Numbered from the stretch's first letter, positions 43,707 through 52,809 are shown. The stretch is DNA of 64,000 nucleotides from Bacillota bacterium (GCA_030024085.1 JASEJE010000006.1:51500-115499), one strand, 5' to 3'. The notes: generated by a model from the sequence alone, not told the origin. Translations and numbers: made by a program.

Positions 43707-44944
43707 ACGTCCTCCTCCTGGCGCTGGGATGGCGGACCGGTCTCTTCGTCTCCGGTCTGGTTGTCACCACGGCCATCGCTGTCGCTGCGCCTCCACGGCC
43801 TCCTCCCGGGCCCCAGGATGCTCGCAAATTCGATGCTGGCCAGCTTGCGCAGGCTTTTGCGCACCCCATCGAGGCTGCGCTCGTTCAGAAGCAGGAACCC
43901 TGCGCCCCCGAGCAGCACGATTATTCCGATCCACGCCAGGGCCGACAACGCCCCGCTCTGCTCGCTGGCCGCACGGCGCGCCGCCTCGCCCCCGGCCGTC
44001 GGTCCCTGGGGAGTCACCCCGTACAGGACGGCAGGGATGGACATTACGAAGTTCACCATGACGCGCTCAGCGGCTTCCTGGCTGTTCTCCTGGGATCCCA
44101 TCTCAAAGAGCAGGGCGCGCGGCGAGAGGTCCTGGTTGAAGGTGGCATCGCCGTAGAAAATCCCCCGGACGAAACCCGGGAAGTTCCTGTCGGCGAAACT
44201 CTTCACCGCAAACGCGAACTGCTCGTTCGCCTTGAGGTTCGGGTTCTGCCTCCCGAGGACGATCATGACTTTCGCCCCGGGCTTGCCCGCCACGGTTGTG
44301 GCGTACGCCTCAAGGGGCGCAGCGTCCCTGTGCAGGTCGAACAGGGCGTCGGGGTTATGGCGCAGAAGCGTCATCGCAGTCCGTCTGGATCGCTCGTATG
44401 CCGCGCCGTCATGCGGCAGGTGCGACGCCCAGGACTGGATGGCGCGAAGCCCGATCCCCTTGCGCAGCCGCTCCTTGACCACGGCCCCCACGTCGTAGAC
44501 GTCCCCGTGCGGGGCCACCGACGGCGTCCCACTCGTGGGGATGTATGACTCATCGCTATGCGTATGATAGATGGCCACCAGCCGCCCCGCCGGAGCCTGC
44601 GCCAGCCGGCGCGGGGTAGCGACCCCAGTGACCGCCAGCTCTTGCCGCCACGCAGCGTGAAACGCCGCGGCAGCCGCCTTCACGTCAACCCGCTCGACGA
44701 ACCTCGCCCACGCGGTGTGGCCCTCTACCTTCACCACTCTGAAGCGGTGGTTCCCGGGGTCGACGAACTCATCGCCCACCACCACCACGTGACAGGTATG
44801 CAGCACGATGTTCCCCGTGTCCTGGTCGATTATCGTGTACCAGTGGTCGGAGTCCTCTTCGCACCCCTGCGCCCGCGCCAAAGGCGCAAGGAGCAGCGCA
44901 CACGCGACGGCCACGACGGCCGCCTTGACCATCCTCCTTGCCAT
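43703..44944 (-). CDS. spoIIP: Stage II sporulation protein P (SpoIIP)
   Basis: 413 residues. N-terminal signal/anchor (VKAAVVAVACALLLAPLARAQG), then the SpoIIP amidase/endopeptidase domain with VAIYHTHSDESYIP (zinc ligands), GVVKERL-type AVVKERLRKGIG, FDLHRDAAP and MIVLGRQNPN. A C-terminal membrane helix (ALSALAWIGIIVLLGGAGFLLLN) is followed by a ~70-residue hydrophilic tail. It degrades septal peptidoglycan during engulfment with SpoIID and SpoIIM. ATG 44944 follows AAAGGAG. The stop codon lies in repeat copy D, so the charged tail may have been altered by the insertion. Confidence 0.92.
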   Translation of the reverse strand: MARRMVKAAVVAVACALLLAPLARAQGCEEDSDHWYTIIDQDTGNIVLHTCHVVVVGDEFVDPGNHRFRVVKVEGHTAWARFVERVDVKAAAAAFHAAWRQELAVTGVATPRRLAQAPAGRLVAIYHTHSDESYIPTSGTPSVAPHGDVYDVGAVVKERLRKGIGLRAIQSWASHLPHDGAAYERSRRTAMTLLRHNPDALFDLHRDAAPLEAYATTVAGKPGAKVMIVLGRQNPNLKANEQFAFAVKSFADRNFPGFVRGIFYGDATFNQDLSPRALLFEMGSQENSQEAAERVMVNFVMSIPAVLYGVTPQGPTAGGEAARRAASEQSGALSALAWIGIIVLLGGAGFLLLNERSLDGVRKSLRKLASIEFASILGPGRRPWRRSDSDGRGDNQTGDEETGPPSQRQEEDV

Positions 44945-44980
44945 GATAAACCCGCGCTCCTTTGGATCAGATCACCACAA

Positions 44981-45011
44981 GTAGTATGGGAGATCGCGCC
45001 GGAAAAGATGA
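44981..45011 (-). promoter_or_regulatory. Possible SigE-type promoter of spoIIP
   Basis: Minus strand: TCATCTT, 16-bp spacer, CATACTAC, about 40 bp before the start. This resembles the SigE consensus (ATA-type -35, CATACAnT -10) but is imperfect, and the -35 touches the preceding terminator. Confidence 0.35.
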
Positions 45012-45038
45012 GCCCTGCGGCATCATGCCGCAGGGCTC
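45001..45038 (-). terminator. Intrinsic terminator between lemA and spoIIP
   Basis: Perfect 12-bp stem GAGCCCTGCGGC/GCCGCAGGGCTC with a short ATGAT loop, followed on the minus strand by ATCTTTTCC. Confidence 0.85.
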
Positions 45039-45079
45039 CAGGGTGCCAGGGTGTCAGGAGCGCACTGTCAGGAACGCAC

Positions 45080-45245
45080 AGTAGTATGGCGCCATAGCTT
45101 TTCGCCACTTTTCTTGAGGGTGCTGAGGTTGCCGGTGCTTGCTACGGCGGGGCGCCTGGAATTTGGCTGGCCGGTGCGCCAAATTCGAACGAGGCGCGCC
45201 GCGAGCGCGCCGTCCCCGGAGTGCAACACCGCGATCCCCTGGAAA
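45080..45245 (+). repeat. Interspersed repeat, copy E, 3'-truncated
   Basis: Left end AGTATGGCGCCATAG and the core match copy B closely up to GTGCAACACCG, then similarity stops, so the right terminal repeat is missing. It lies about 30 bp behind the lemA stop. Confidence 0.8.
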
Positions 45246-45275
45246 GGCGGTACCAGCCTCTCAACCCACACATGC

Positions 45276-45824
45276 TCAGAACTTCACCTTGACGGGCTCG
45301 CGGGCGGCCTCCTCGATCTCGAAGAAGTCCTCAGCCGTAAACCCGAACATCCCTGCTATGAGGTTCGTCGGGAACACCTGGAGACTGTTGTTGTACCTCA
45401 TCACGGTGTCGTTGTAGAACTGCCGGGCGTACGCGATCTTGCTCTCCGTGCCCGATAGCTCCTCCTGCAACATGAGGAAGTTCTGGTTGGCCTTGAGCTC
45501 AGGATACGCCTCGGCCACCGCGAACAGCGACCTCAGGGCGCCGGTGATGGCGTTCTGGGCCTCCGCCTGTTCGCCCACGGTCTTTGCGCTCGCCATCTGG
45601 GCGCGCGCCTTCGTGACCATCTCGAACGTCTCTTTCTCGTGGGCAGCGTACCCCTTGACCGTCTCCACGAGGTTCGGGATGAGATCGTAACGCCTGCGCA
45701 GCTGCACATCGATCTGGGACCATGCGTTGCGGATCCTGTTCCTCAGCACCACGAGCCTGTTGTACGAGGTTATGAAGAACAGGACGATGATAGCGGCGAT
45801 CACAAGTATTGCAATCGTGAACAC
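45276..45824 (-). CDS. lemA: LemA family protein
   Basis: 182 residues: one N-terminal membrane helix ([19 protein letters not shown]), then [36 protein letters not shown], the LemA signature, and coiled-coil helices ending [13 protein letters not shown] ([21 protein letters not shown]). N-out membrane-anchored protein of unknown biochemical role. Single gene. Confidence 0.93.
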   Translation of the reverse strand: MFTIAILVIAAIIVLFFITSYNRLVVLRNRIRNAWSQIDVQLRRRYDLIPNLVETVKGYAAHEKETFEMVTKARAQMASAKTVGEQAEAQNAITGALRSLFAVAEAYPELKANQNFLMLQEELSGTESKIAYARQFYNDTVMRYNNSLQVFPTNLIAGMFGFTAEDFFEIEEAAREPVKVKF

Positions 45825-46025
45825 CGTGTCCTACCTCCTTCTCGCCCTACGTCCCCGCCGCGGACCGGTATGGGGCCTTTCCGGCCCGTCACCCGCGCTG
45901 GTCCGCCGGCCAGGGCACGAGCGCTTTCCCTTCCAGGATGATTCGTGAACCGTTGCAGAATTCCTCCGCCATTTGGCGCTGTTCGACCTCACGGAAAGAG
46001 AGACGCTTCCCCGATCACACTCGCG

Positions 46026-46117
46026 CTAAGCAGATCGCCACAGCTTCGCGCTGCTTTTCAGCGCGCAGGTCCAACGCCGGCAGCGAGAGTGGCGCAAACT
46101 CATCGCGCCATACTCAG
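46026..46117 (-). repeat. Interspersed repeat, copy F, internally deleted
   Basis: 92 bp carrying both terminal repeats (CTAAGCAGATCGCC left, GCGCCATACTCAG right) but lacking about 120 bp of the core. The right end contains the mtaD stop (TGA at 46100-46102). The 200 bp between it and lemA show no gene. Confidence 0.82.
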
Positions 46118-47434
46118 GGCCTGCGCCCGTTCCTCAGCCCGCGCAAGGACCTCCCTCTCGTCCACGGTAGTGAGCACGCCGTCCTCCATGACCACCTCGC
46201 CGTCGACGATTACGGTACGAACGTCACAAGACCGCGCTGAGTATACGATATGCGAAAACACATCGTGATGCGGATACATGTGCGGTCCGGTCGAATCCAT
46301 CAGGATGATGTCGGCCTTCTTGCCGGCCTCGAGGCTCCCAACCTCCGCATCGAGCCGGAGCGCCCTCGCGCTCCCCAGCGTCGCGAGGTACAGCGCCTGG
46401 TGCGCAGGGAGAACGGTGGGATCGTTCGAAGCCAGCTTGTGAAGGAACGCCGCGATCCGCGCTTCCTCGAGGAGATCGAGGTTGTTGTTGCTGGCTGCCC
46501 CGTCGGTGCCGAGCCCCACCCTCACGCCCGCCTCGAGCATTCTCGGGATCGGGGCGATGCCGGAGGCGATCTTCATGTTGCACCCGGGATTATGCGCGAC
46601 GCCCACGCCCTTTGCGCCGAGTATACCGATGTCCTTCTCGGATACGTGCACGCAATGAGCCGCGAGAACGGGGAACTCGAACAGGCCGTAGCTGTCCATG
46701 AGCTCGATTGGAGACAAGCCTCCGTGAAGGTTCTTGCATTCCCTCACTTCGCCCTCGGTCTCCGCGAGATGGATGTGCATGCCCACCCCTAGCTCGGAGG
46801 CTGACCCCATGACTTTCTCAAGGAAATCCCTGGGACACGTGTAAGGAGCGTGAGGCCCGAGCATCGCGGTGATCCTGCCGCCGCACGCGCCGTTCCAGCG
46901 CTCGCACAGTTCCCTGCCCTCAGCGAGGGCCCTGTCGGAGCCGGGGGCCGTCCCGATGAGGCCGCGAGAGAGCGAGGCCCTGATTCCGGTCCTCTCCACG
47001 GCCTTTGCCGTCTCGTCCATGAAGAAGTACATGTCCGCGAATGTGGTGACGCCGGCACGGATCATCTCGACGCACGCGAGCATCGATCCCCAGTATACAT
47101 CGTCCGCGGCAAGATGCGCCTCGGCAGGCCATATCTTCTGGCTGAGCCACTCCATGAGGGGCATGTCGTCGGCGAATCCTCGAAATAGCGTCATGGCGGC
47201 GTGAGTATGGGCATTTACGAACCCAGGCATGGCGATGAGGCCCGATGCATCAATGACCCTGGCCGCGCCGCTGAACCTCTCCGGCGCAGGCGACGGACCC
47301 ACGAAAACGATCGCCGACCCCGCCACCGCGATGTCCCCCTTCGGGACCACGAGCGGTTGCCCCTCGCCGGGGGAGATGACCTGCGCACCGCTGATAAGGA
47401 TGTCCACGTCTCCTGCACGCCCTGTTTCATGCAT
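46100..47434 (-). CDS. mtaD: 5-methylthioadenosine/S-adenosylhomocysteine deaminase
   Basis: 444 residues from ATG 47434 (GGGGGGA seven bases upstream; an earlier ATG lies within that site). Amidohydrolase with metal ligands in VNAHTHAAM, HIHLAETE, LAAHCVHV and GTDGAASNN; TLFRGFADDMPLMEWL is typical of MtaD. It deaminates MTA/SAH to the inosine forms. The last residues, LSMAR, and the stop are encoded by repeat copy F, so the native C-terminus was probably replaced by repeat sequence. Confidence 0.9.
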   Translation of the reverse strand: MHETGRAGDVDILISGAQVISPGEGQPLVVPKGDIAVAGSAIVFVGPSPAPERFSGAARVIDASGLIAMPGFVNAHTHAAMTLFRGFADDMPLMEWLSQKIWPAEAHLAADDVYWGSMLACVEMIRAGVTTFADMYFFMDETAKAVERTGIRASLSRGLIGTAPGSDRALAEGRELCERWNGACGGRITAMLGPHAPYTCPRDFLEKVMGSASELGVGMHIHLAETEGEVRECKNLHGGLSPIELMDSYGLFEFPVLAAHCVHVSEKDIGILGAKGVGVAHNPGCNMKIASGIAPIPRMLEAGVRVGLGTDGAASNNNLDLLEEARIAAFLHKLASNDPTVLPAHQALYLATLGSARALRLDAEVGSLEAGKKADIILMDSTGPHMYPHHDVFSHIVYSARSCDVRTVIVDGEVVMEDGVLTTVDEREVLARAEERAQALSMAR

Positions 47435-47456
47435 GGCTTGTCCCCCCATTCAGACC

Positions 47457-48224
47457 CTACTTCAAAGTCGAAAGCTCGCGCACAGCCCGCCCGGCCCGCG
47501 CAAGCTCCAGGACGGACAGGATGTACCAGCCCTTCTCCTTGTAAGCAAGCCCGAGCAGAAGATGCGTGTACTCGTTGGACGGGTCCAGCGCGAGGGCAGC
47601 CTTCAGGACCTCGATGGCCCTGTCGAGTTGCTCTATCCTGGAAAGGCTCAGCGCAAAGTAGTGGCGCGTCCAGATGTTCCGGGGATCGAGCGCCACGAGC
47701 CTCTCGAAGCACTCTGCGGATTTCCTGTAGTTGGAGAAGGCATAGTACGCGAAAGCGACCAGGTTGAGGCTGATGATGTCGCCGGGCTCCCTGTCGAGGA
47801 CTTGCTCGGCCCGGGCGATGACCTCCCGGCCGAACTCGCTGTACCCTGCGGCCTCGATCGCCCGGAACTCGCGCGCCGCCTCGGGGACCCTTCCCTGGTT
47901 TGCGTACGCGACGGCAAGGTAGAGCCGGCCCTCCAGGTCGTCCGGCGCACGGTTACCGTTGGCCGCCACGATCGCGCTCCAGTCCACGCGCGATCCGGGG
48001 CGCGGTGCCTCTCCGCTGTCACCGGCCGCCGCCAGACCCGGCGCCGGCAGCACCAGTGTCAGCGGAAGCGCGAGTACCAGCACCCGCGCGAGCACCGTCA
48101 CCCGCACCGGCACCGGCACCGGCGTCAACAACAGCATCGGCGGCCCGGGGGAGGCTGCCGCCGCACCAGTCCCAGGTGCCTTCCTTTTCGCGCCGCAACC
48201 GGGTTGTTGTCTGCGTAACCTCAT
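47457..48224 (-). CDS. TPR-repeat protein with N-terminal signal/anchor
   Basis: 255 residues. Around residues 30-67 lies a hydrophobic signal or anchor made of alternating Val/Leu/Pro residues and encoded by short GC-rich repeats. It is followed by three or four TPR units (LYLAVAYANQGRVPEAAREF, VAFAYYAFSNYRKSAECFERLVALDP, AIEVLKAALALDPSNEYTHLLLGLAYKEKG). Probably a secreted or membrane-bound scaffold. The start is unsure: ATG 48224 or ATG 48137 at the hydrophobic segment. It lies 22 bp upstream of mtaD. Confidence 0.72.
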   Translation of the reverse strand: MRLRRQQPGCGAKRKAPGTGAAAASPGPPMLLLTPVPVPVRVTVLARVLVLALPLTLVLPAPGLAAAGDSGEAPRPGSRVDWSAIVAANGNRAPDDLEGRLYLAVAYANQGRVPEAAREFRAIEAAGYSEFGREVIARAEQVLDREPGDIISLNLVAFAYYAFSNYRKSAECFERLVALDPRNIWTRHYFALSLSRIEQLDRAIEVLKAALALDPSNEYTHLLLGLAYKEKGWYILSVLELARAGRAVRELSTLK

Positions 48225-48329
48225 GCGTGGAAAGTTCTACGGATGCCCCGCAAATCCTCCATCCACGGTGGATAGGGGGAACGCATCCCTTGCGCCCTTT
48301 CGGCGGAATCCACCGGACTGGAGCCATGG

Positions 48330-49523
48330 TTACTGAGCGCGGGCGAGTGCCGCCTCCATTCTGTCGAGCCCTTCAGTGATTCGGTCCGTCGATGCCGCGT
48401 ACGAGAGCCGCACGCACCTGTCATTTCCGAACGCAACGCCCGGCACGACGGCCACATGGGCGCAACGCAGGAGCGCTTCGGCGAACGTCGTGGAGTCCTT
48501 TATCTCCACGTCCTCGAGCCTGCGTCCAAAGTAGTGGGATACATCAGGAAACGCGTAGAAGGCGCCCTCGGGCACGGGGCACACGAGGCCCGGCATCTCG
48601 TTCAGGCGGCGGACCATGTAGTCGCGGCGCCGAGCGAACTCCCTGCGCATCCGCTCGAGCGGCTCCCTGTCCCCTGTGAGCCCTGCAAGGGCCGCCTTCT
48701 GCGAGATCGAGGCGGGGTTCGACGTCACGTGGCCCTGGATGGTCTCCATGGCACGGATGACCTCCCGGGGACCTGCGGCGTACCCGATTCGCCATCCGGT
48801 CATGGCGTATGTCTTGGACACACCGTTTACCACGATGGTAAGGTCCTTCATCTCGGGGCCGAGCGATGCGATGCTTACGTGCTCCGCATCCCCATAAGTG
48901 AGCTTTTCGTATATTTCATCGGCTATCACAACGACGCCGCGTGCCTGCGCAACCTCGGCGATCTCGCGGATCTCCTGGCGTGAGTAAACCGACCCGGTAG
49001 GGTTGCAGGGGCTATTGAACACGATCGCGCGCGTCCTGGGCGTGATGGCGTCCTCGATGGCGGATGCGCTGACCTTGAACCCGCGCTCGATGTCGCCCTC
49101 GACGATGACTGGGACGCCGCCGGCGAGATAGACCATCTCAGGGTACGAGACCCAGTAAGGGCTCAGGATTATCACCTCGTCGCCCTCGTCGCACAGGGCG
49201 AACACCGCGTTGAATATGGAATGCTTCGCGCCGCACGAAACGAGCACTTCCTGAGGGCTGTACATAAGCCCGTTATCGGCCCGCAGCTTCTCGCAGATGG
49301 CCGCGCGCAGCTCGAGGATGCCGGCGGTCGGCGTGTACTTGGTGAACCCAGCCCTGATGGCGTCCACGGCCGCGTCCTTGATATGGCCGGGCGTGTCGAA
49401 GTCCGGCTCGCCCAGGCTGAAGTTGACGATGTCCACGCCCTGGCTGCGCATCTCGCGGACAAGCGCGTCCACGCCGAACGTCTTCGACGGGCTCACCTTA
49501 GTCGTTCTCCGAGCAAGCTTCAC
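48330..49523 (-). CDS. Class I/II pyridoxal-phosphate aminotransferase (aspartate aminotransferase-like)
   Basis: 397 residues, fold type I. FSLGEPDFDTPGHIKDAA, FNSPCNPTGSVYSRQE, VVIADEIYEKLTYG and VVNGVSKTYAMTGWRIGYAAGP (PLP lysine in SKT) are AspC subgroup Ib signatures. It would interconvert aspartate and oxaloacetate or a related amino acid. GTG start with no clear ribosome site. Confidence 0.9.
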   Translation of the reverse strand: MKLARRTTKVSPSKTFGVDALVREMRSQGVDIVNFSLGEPDFDTPGHIKDAAVDAIRAGFTKYTPTAGILELRAAICEKLRADNGLMYSPQEVLVSCGAKHSIFNAVFALCDEGDEVIILSPYWVSYPEMVYLAGGVPVIVEGDIERGFKVSASAIEDAITPRTRAIVFNSPCNPTGSVYSRQEIREIAEVAQARGVVVIADEIYEKLTYGDAEHVSIASLGPEMKDLTIVVNGVSKTYAMTGWRIGYAAGPREVIRAMETIQGHVTSNPASISQKAALAGLTGDREPLERMRREFARRRDYMVRRLNEMPGLVCPVPEGAFYAFPDVSHYFGRRLEDVEIKDSTTFAEALLRCAHVAVVPGVAFGNDRCVRLSYAASTDRITEGLDRMEAALARAQ

Positions 49524-49585
49524 GCGTCATGCCACAAAGGGGCCCCGCTCACGGCGGCGCCCCACGGTGGCGCCCCTCCTCTCCC

Positions 49586-50170
49586 TCATTTCTTCGTCTT
49601 TGTCTCGAGGTTTCCCTCAAGGGAGTATCCGTATCGCCCTATCCTCTCTCCAAGGCCGTAATAGTCGGGTCCCACGTAGGCGAATGGCTTCATCGCCTGC
49701 ACATCGATGCGACCCTCGGCCGAGAGTATCCCCTCGCTTGCGTGAACCGCCACCACCTCGCCGACGAATAGCTCGTGGGAGCCGAGCACGACCTGGTGCC
49801 GAACCGTGCATTCCATGCTTATCGGGCACTCGCCGATATAGTGGCACTCTACCTCGTCGCCCTTCACCGCGGTGAGGCCGAGCGCGGCGAACTTGTCCAC
49901 CTCGCGCCCTGACACGTTGCCGCAGTAGTCCGTGGCATGGAGGAGGTCCTCTCCCGGGACGTTCACGCAGAAGACACCGGTTTCCTTGATGATCTCGTGG
50001 GAATACCTGGAAAGGTTGACTGCGATGGAGACCATGGGTGGCATGCCGCAGGCGACGCCCGTCCAGGCCACCGTGATGATGTTAGGGCGTCCTGACGGCG
50101 CAGTGCAGCTCACCATGACCGCCGGTATGGGGTACAGGTAGTTCTTGAGCCTCGCTTTCGTTTTGCGCAT
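49586..50170 (-). CDS. Flavin reductase-like FMN-binding protein
   Basis: 194 residues from ATG 50170 (MRKTKARLKNYLYPIPAVMVS). Flavin reductase domain: PNIITVAWTGVACGMPPMVSIAVNLSRYSHEII, GVFCVNVPGEDLL, DKFAALGL and HELFVGEVVAVH. Anaerobe proteins of this group bind FMN and reduce flavins or act as electron carriers. An extended GTG start at 50203 would overlap the tautomerase gene upstream, so the two are probably cotranscribed. Confidence 0.85.
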   Translation of the reverse strand: MRKTKARLKNYLYPIPAVMVSCTAPSGRPNIITVAWTGVACGMPPMVSIAVNLSRYSHEIIKETGVFCVNVPGEDLLHATDYCGNVSGREVDKFAALGLTAVKGDEVECHYIGECPISMECTVRHQVVLGSHELFVGEVVAVHASEGILSAEGRIDVQAMKPFAYVGPDYYGLGERIGRYGYSLEGNLETKTKK

Positions 50171-50190
50171 GGGATGGCGTCCGCCTCTCT

Positions 50191-50376
50191 TCACCTGTCG
50201 CACCAGAGCTTGCCAGCCTGGGCGTAGTTGTCTTTCTTCATCTCCCGAAGGATGATGCTCACAGCGCTCTCAGGGCAGCCTACTGACTCCACCACGGCCT
50301 TCGTGACCTTCTCCACGAGCATGCGTTTCTGCTCGACGCTCCTTCCCTCGATGAGTTCGATCTGAACGATGGGCAT
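50191..50376 (-). CDS. 4-oxalocrotonate tautomerase-like protein
   Basis: 61 residues from ATG 50376 (MPIVQIELIEGRSVEQKR), with AGGAGGTG upstream. After Met removal, Pro1 is the catalytic base of the tautomerase family; VEKVTKAVVESVGCPESAVSIILREM matches the rest. The frame extends to 50427 only because the end of repeat copy G is open in that frame. The physiological substrate is unknown. Confidence 0.85.
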   Translation of the reverse strand: MPIVQIELIEGRSVEQKRMLVEKVTKAVVESVGCPESAVSIILREMKKDNYAQAGKLWCDR

Positions 50377-50411
50377 GTTGGACACCTCCTTTCCGTGCTC
50401 CCGCGAAACGC

Positions 50412-50622
50412 CCAAGTAGATCGCCACGGATTCGCGCTACCTTTCAGTGCATGAGTCCTATTCAGGGCTGCCGGTGTCGCACTCCGGGGACGGCGCGCTT
50501 GCGGCGTGCCTCGTTCGAATTTGGCGCGAAGGCTAGCCAAATTCCAGGCGCCCCGTCGTGCAAGCACCGGCGACCCCGACACCGTCAGGAAAAGCGGCGC
50601 AAACTCATGGCGGCACACTTAG
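50412..50622 (-). repeat. Interspersed repeat, copy G (reverse)
   Basis: Full length: CCAAGTAGATCGCC at the left, GGCGGCACACTTAG at the right. The right end contains the stop codon of the QueT-like gene (TAA at 50619-50621). Confidence 0.88.
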
Positions 50623-51068
50623 ACGCCTGTCCCTCCTTGCCACCTCCGGCGCATGAACTTCAAGAGCGGCACCCCGATGGCCAGCACCGATGCGGCCTCT
50701 GAGGCGCCGATGCTGAGGGCGAGCGCCCAGTACGGGACCCCCGTGAGGAAGGTTAGATAGGCGCTGACGAAGAGGGCATTCAGGACTATGGGCGCGACGT
50801 AGGCCACAGCGCTCCGGCGGAACACCCGCGTGACGATGGCGGCCGCAAGGGTCGTAAGGCTTCCGAGGACGATATCGGGAAGGCCGTATGGCCCGATCAG
50901 GTTCGCAGCAAGGCAACCCAAGAAGAGCCCCGGGACGGCCTCGGGAAAGAGGATCGGGAGCAGCGTGAGCCCCTCTGCAGCCCTGAACTGGAGCGGGCCG
51001 AAGCTAATGGGGGCAAGGGCGTAGGAGACCGCAACATAGGCGGCGGCGACCAACGCACCCCGCACCAT
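50619..51068 (-). CDS. queT: QueT-family queuosine precursor transporter
   Basis: 149 residues from ATG 51068 (MVRGALVAAAYVAVSYALAP); the frame is open to 51167 but those residues are not membrane-like. FGPLQFRAAEGLTLLPILFPEAVPGLFLGCLAANLIGPYGLPDIVLGSL is the QueT signature, followed by four hydrophobic helices. It is the substrate-binding S component of an ECF transporter for queuosine precursors. Its stop codon is in repeat copy G. No preQ1 riboswitch pattern was recognised upstream. Confidence 0.88.
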   Translation of the reverse strand: MVRGALVAAAYVAVSYALAPISFGPLQFRAAEGLTLLPILFPEAVPGLFLGCLAANLIGPYGLPDIVLGSLTTLAAAIVTRVFRRSAVAYVAPIVLNALFVSAYLTFLTGVPYWALALSIGASEAASVLAIGVPLLKFMRRRWQGGTGV

Positions 51069-51130
51069 GCTTCGCACGACCCGCGACCCCCCGCCCTGGA
51101 CCCTGGCCTTCAGAACCCATCGCCCCTTTG

Positions 51131-51178
51131 GATGTGCCGCAACGTACCACAACGCACCACGACGCACCGCAACGTAAC
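51131..51178. repeat. 10-bp tandem repeat in the QueT/M28 divergent gap
   Basis: AACGTACCAC, AACGCACCAC, GACGCACCGC, AACGTAAC: four to five imperfect decamers. The rest of the 330-bp gap shows no gene. Confidence 0.7.
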
Positions 51179-51398
51179 TTCACGCTGCGCCATGTGCGTG
51201 TTGCCTGACGATGGTATTATTCTCTTCCGGTCGGCCAAGTCCTCCGCGCCTGCCGAAAAAGCGCGAGACATCCGTCAGGAGGCACCTCCAGCTCTTGACC
51301 GGAAGGTTCACATGCGTGTGAAGGAGTGTAGCAGGGTGGCGAGAATAACACTATGATCTCTACGAACCAGGGCACCCGCAACGGGCGGCGGCGCGCCC

Positions 51399-52466
51399 AT
51401 GGACGGGGTGATTCATACGAGGCGTGCAGGGGATTTTCACGGCGTATTTCGCAGCTTCTGCATAGGGTTTGGGGCCGCGCTCCTCTGCGCGGCATGCGGA
51501 TGCCGAATCCCGGCCGCGGCATCGGGCTGCTCTGTCGATGATGTCACGCGAGGGCCCGGGCTTGCCCCTGGCCGCACCATTTCCTTCGGGGGTGGGCGCG
51601 CGGCCGGCGGGCGGGATGCCGGGCCGTGCGACGCCTGGCACTACCTCGAGCGACAGGTGAGTCTCGGCCCGAGGAACCCCGGCTCGCCGGGCCATCGAAA
51701 AGTCAGGGAGTTCATCGAATCCGAGCTTGGCAGATACGCCGACAAAGTGCAGGTCCACCCGTTTGACGCCGTCTACGATGGCGCCACATACGCGATGGCC
51801 AACATCACCGCGCTCTTCAGGTCGGCCAGAGGCGGTGAAAGGCCATTCATCCTCCTCGGAGCGCACTTCGACACCCGCCCTCGGGCGGAGCGGGACCCCA
51901 TTCCGGCGCGAAGGCTCACCCCCATACTGGGCGCGAACGACGGGGGTTCAGGTGTGGCCGTTCTGCTCGAGATCGCGGCCGTCCTCGCGCGTAGAAGGCC
52001 GCCGGTCCCCGTTATGCTGGCCTTCTTCGACGGCGAGGACTGTGGCACATCCGCGGATTCGATGTTCCTGGGGTCGCGCCGCTTCGCCGGGGAGGTGGAC
52101 ACGTCAGACGTCAGGTGCATGATCCTCCTTGACATGGTTGGCGATGCCGATCTCGATATATGCGTGGAGGGCAATTCCCAGTCGAGTTCGCCCGGTCTGG
52201 TGGACCTGGTGTGGACAGCGGCGGAGCGCCTGGGCCACACGGATGTTTTCCACCGCACCGTTCGCTACCATATCCTCGACGACCACGTGCCTTTCATCGA
52301 GAGGGGCATTCCCTCCGTCGACATCATCGACTTCGACTACCCATACTGGCACACGACCCTCGACACGCTGGACAAGTGCAGCCCGGAGAGTCTCCGCATC
52401 GTGAGGGACGTGGTCATCGAGGCCGTCTTCTCCGTCTCCTCCAGCGACACCGAGCATCTCCCTTGA
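51399..52466 (+). CDS. M28-family peptidase / glutaminyl cyclase-like lipoprotein
   Basis: 355 residues. N-terminal signal ending in a possible lipobox (LCAAC), then an M28-fold domain with metal ligands in GAHFDTRP, GANDGGSG, FDGEDCG, LLDMVGDADLD and DYPYWHTTLDTLDKCSPES. The last motif and the ANDGGSGVAVLLEIA string look more like bacterial glutaminyl-peptide cyclotransferases than aminopeptidases. Extracytoplasmic. The start is uncertain; downstream GTG codons before the hydrophobic core are possible. Confidence 0.82.
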   Translation: MDGVIHTRRAGDFHGVFRSFCIGFGAALLCAACGCRIPAAASGCSVDDVTRGPGLAPGRTISFGGGRAAGGRDAGPCDAWHYLERQVSLGPRNPGSPGHRKVREFIESELGRYADKVQVHPFDAVYDGATYAMANITALFRSARGGERPFILLGAHFDTRPRAERDPIPARRLTPILGANDGGSGVAVLLEIAAVLARRRPPVPVMLAFFDGEDCGTSADSMFLGSRRFAGEVDTSDVRCMILLDMVGDADLDICVEGNSQSSSPGLVDLVWTAAERLGHTDVFHRTVRYHILDDHVPFIERGIPSVDIIDFDYPYWHTTLDTLDKCSPESLRIVRDVVIEAVFSVSSSDTEHLP

Positions 52467-52809
52467 GTGCAACACATGGGGCTCGCACCAGCCCGGCAGC
52501 ACCTGGCACTGCGTCTCGCATACCAGGGCGTGCGCGACGGGCCACAGCCTATGATGAAGGTGACCTCTAAGTGAGGGCCGGTTCTGGCCAGCCGCGCCCC
52601 GCTCGGGGCGCCGTGCCCGGGTGCAACGCCACGAGCCCTGCAGCCCCTGGAAAACTAAAAGGGACTAACGAACCCTCACTTTGACCCGCGCCTGACACAA
52701 GCCTGAAGGGCCCTTACGCAAAACTAAAGCCTCCCGGGAAGCGTGGGCCTTCCATTCCACTAGCAGGGCCATTTCCAGTCCAAAGACTCCAAAATTGGCA
52801 CTACTACAT

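Noticed and set aside
51069..51398. preQ1 riboswitch upstream of queT
   Set aside because: No preQ1-I or preQ1-II core pattern could be recognised; only a decamer tandem repeat is present.
52567..52655. CTAAGTGAGGGC followed by GCGCCGTGCCCGGGTGCAACGCC, resembling the interspersed repeat
   Set aside because: The match is short and patchy, no right end is found and the stems are not preserved. It may be a decayed copy but is too weak to annotate.
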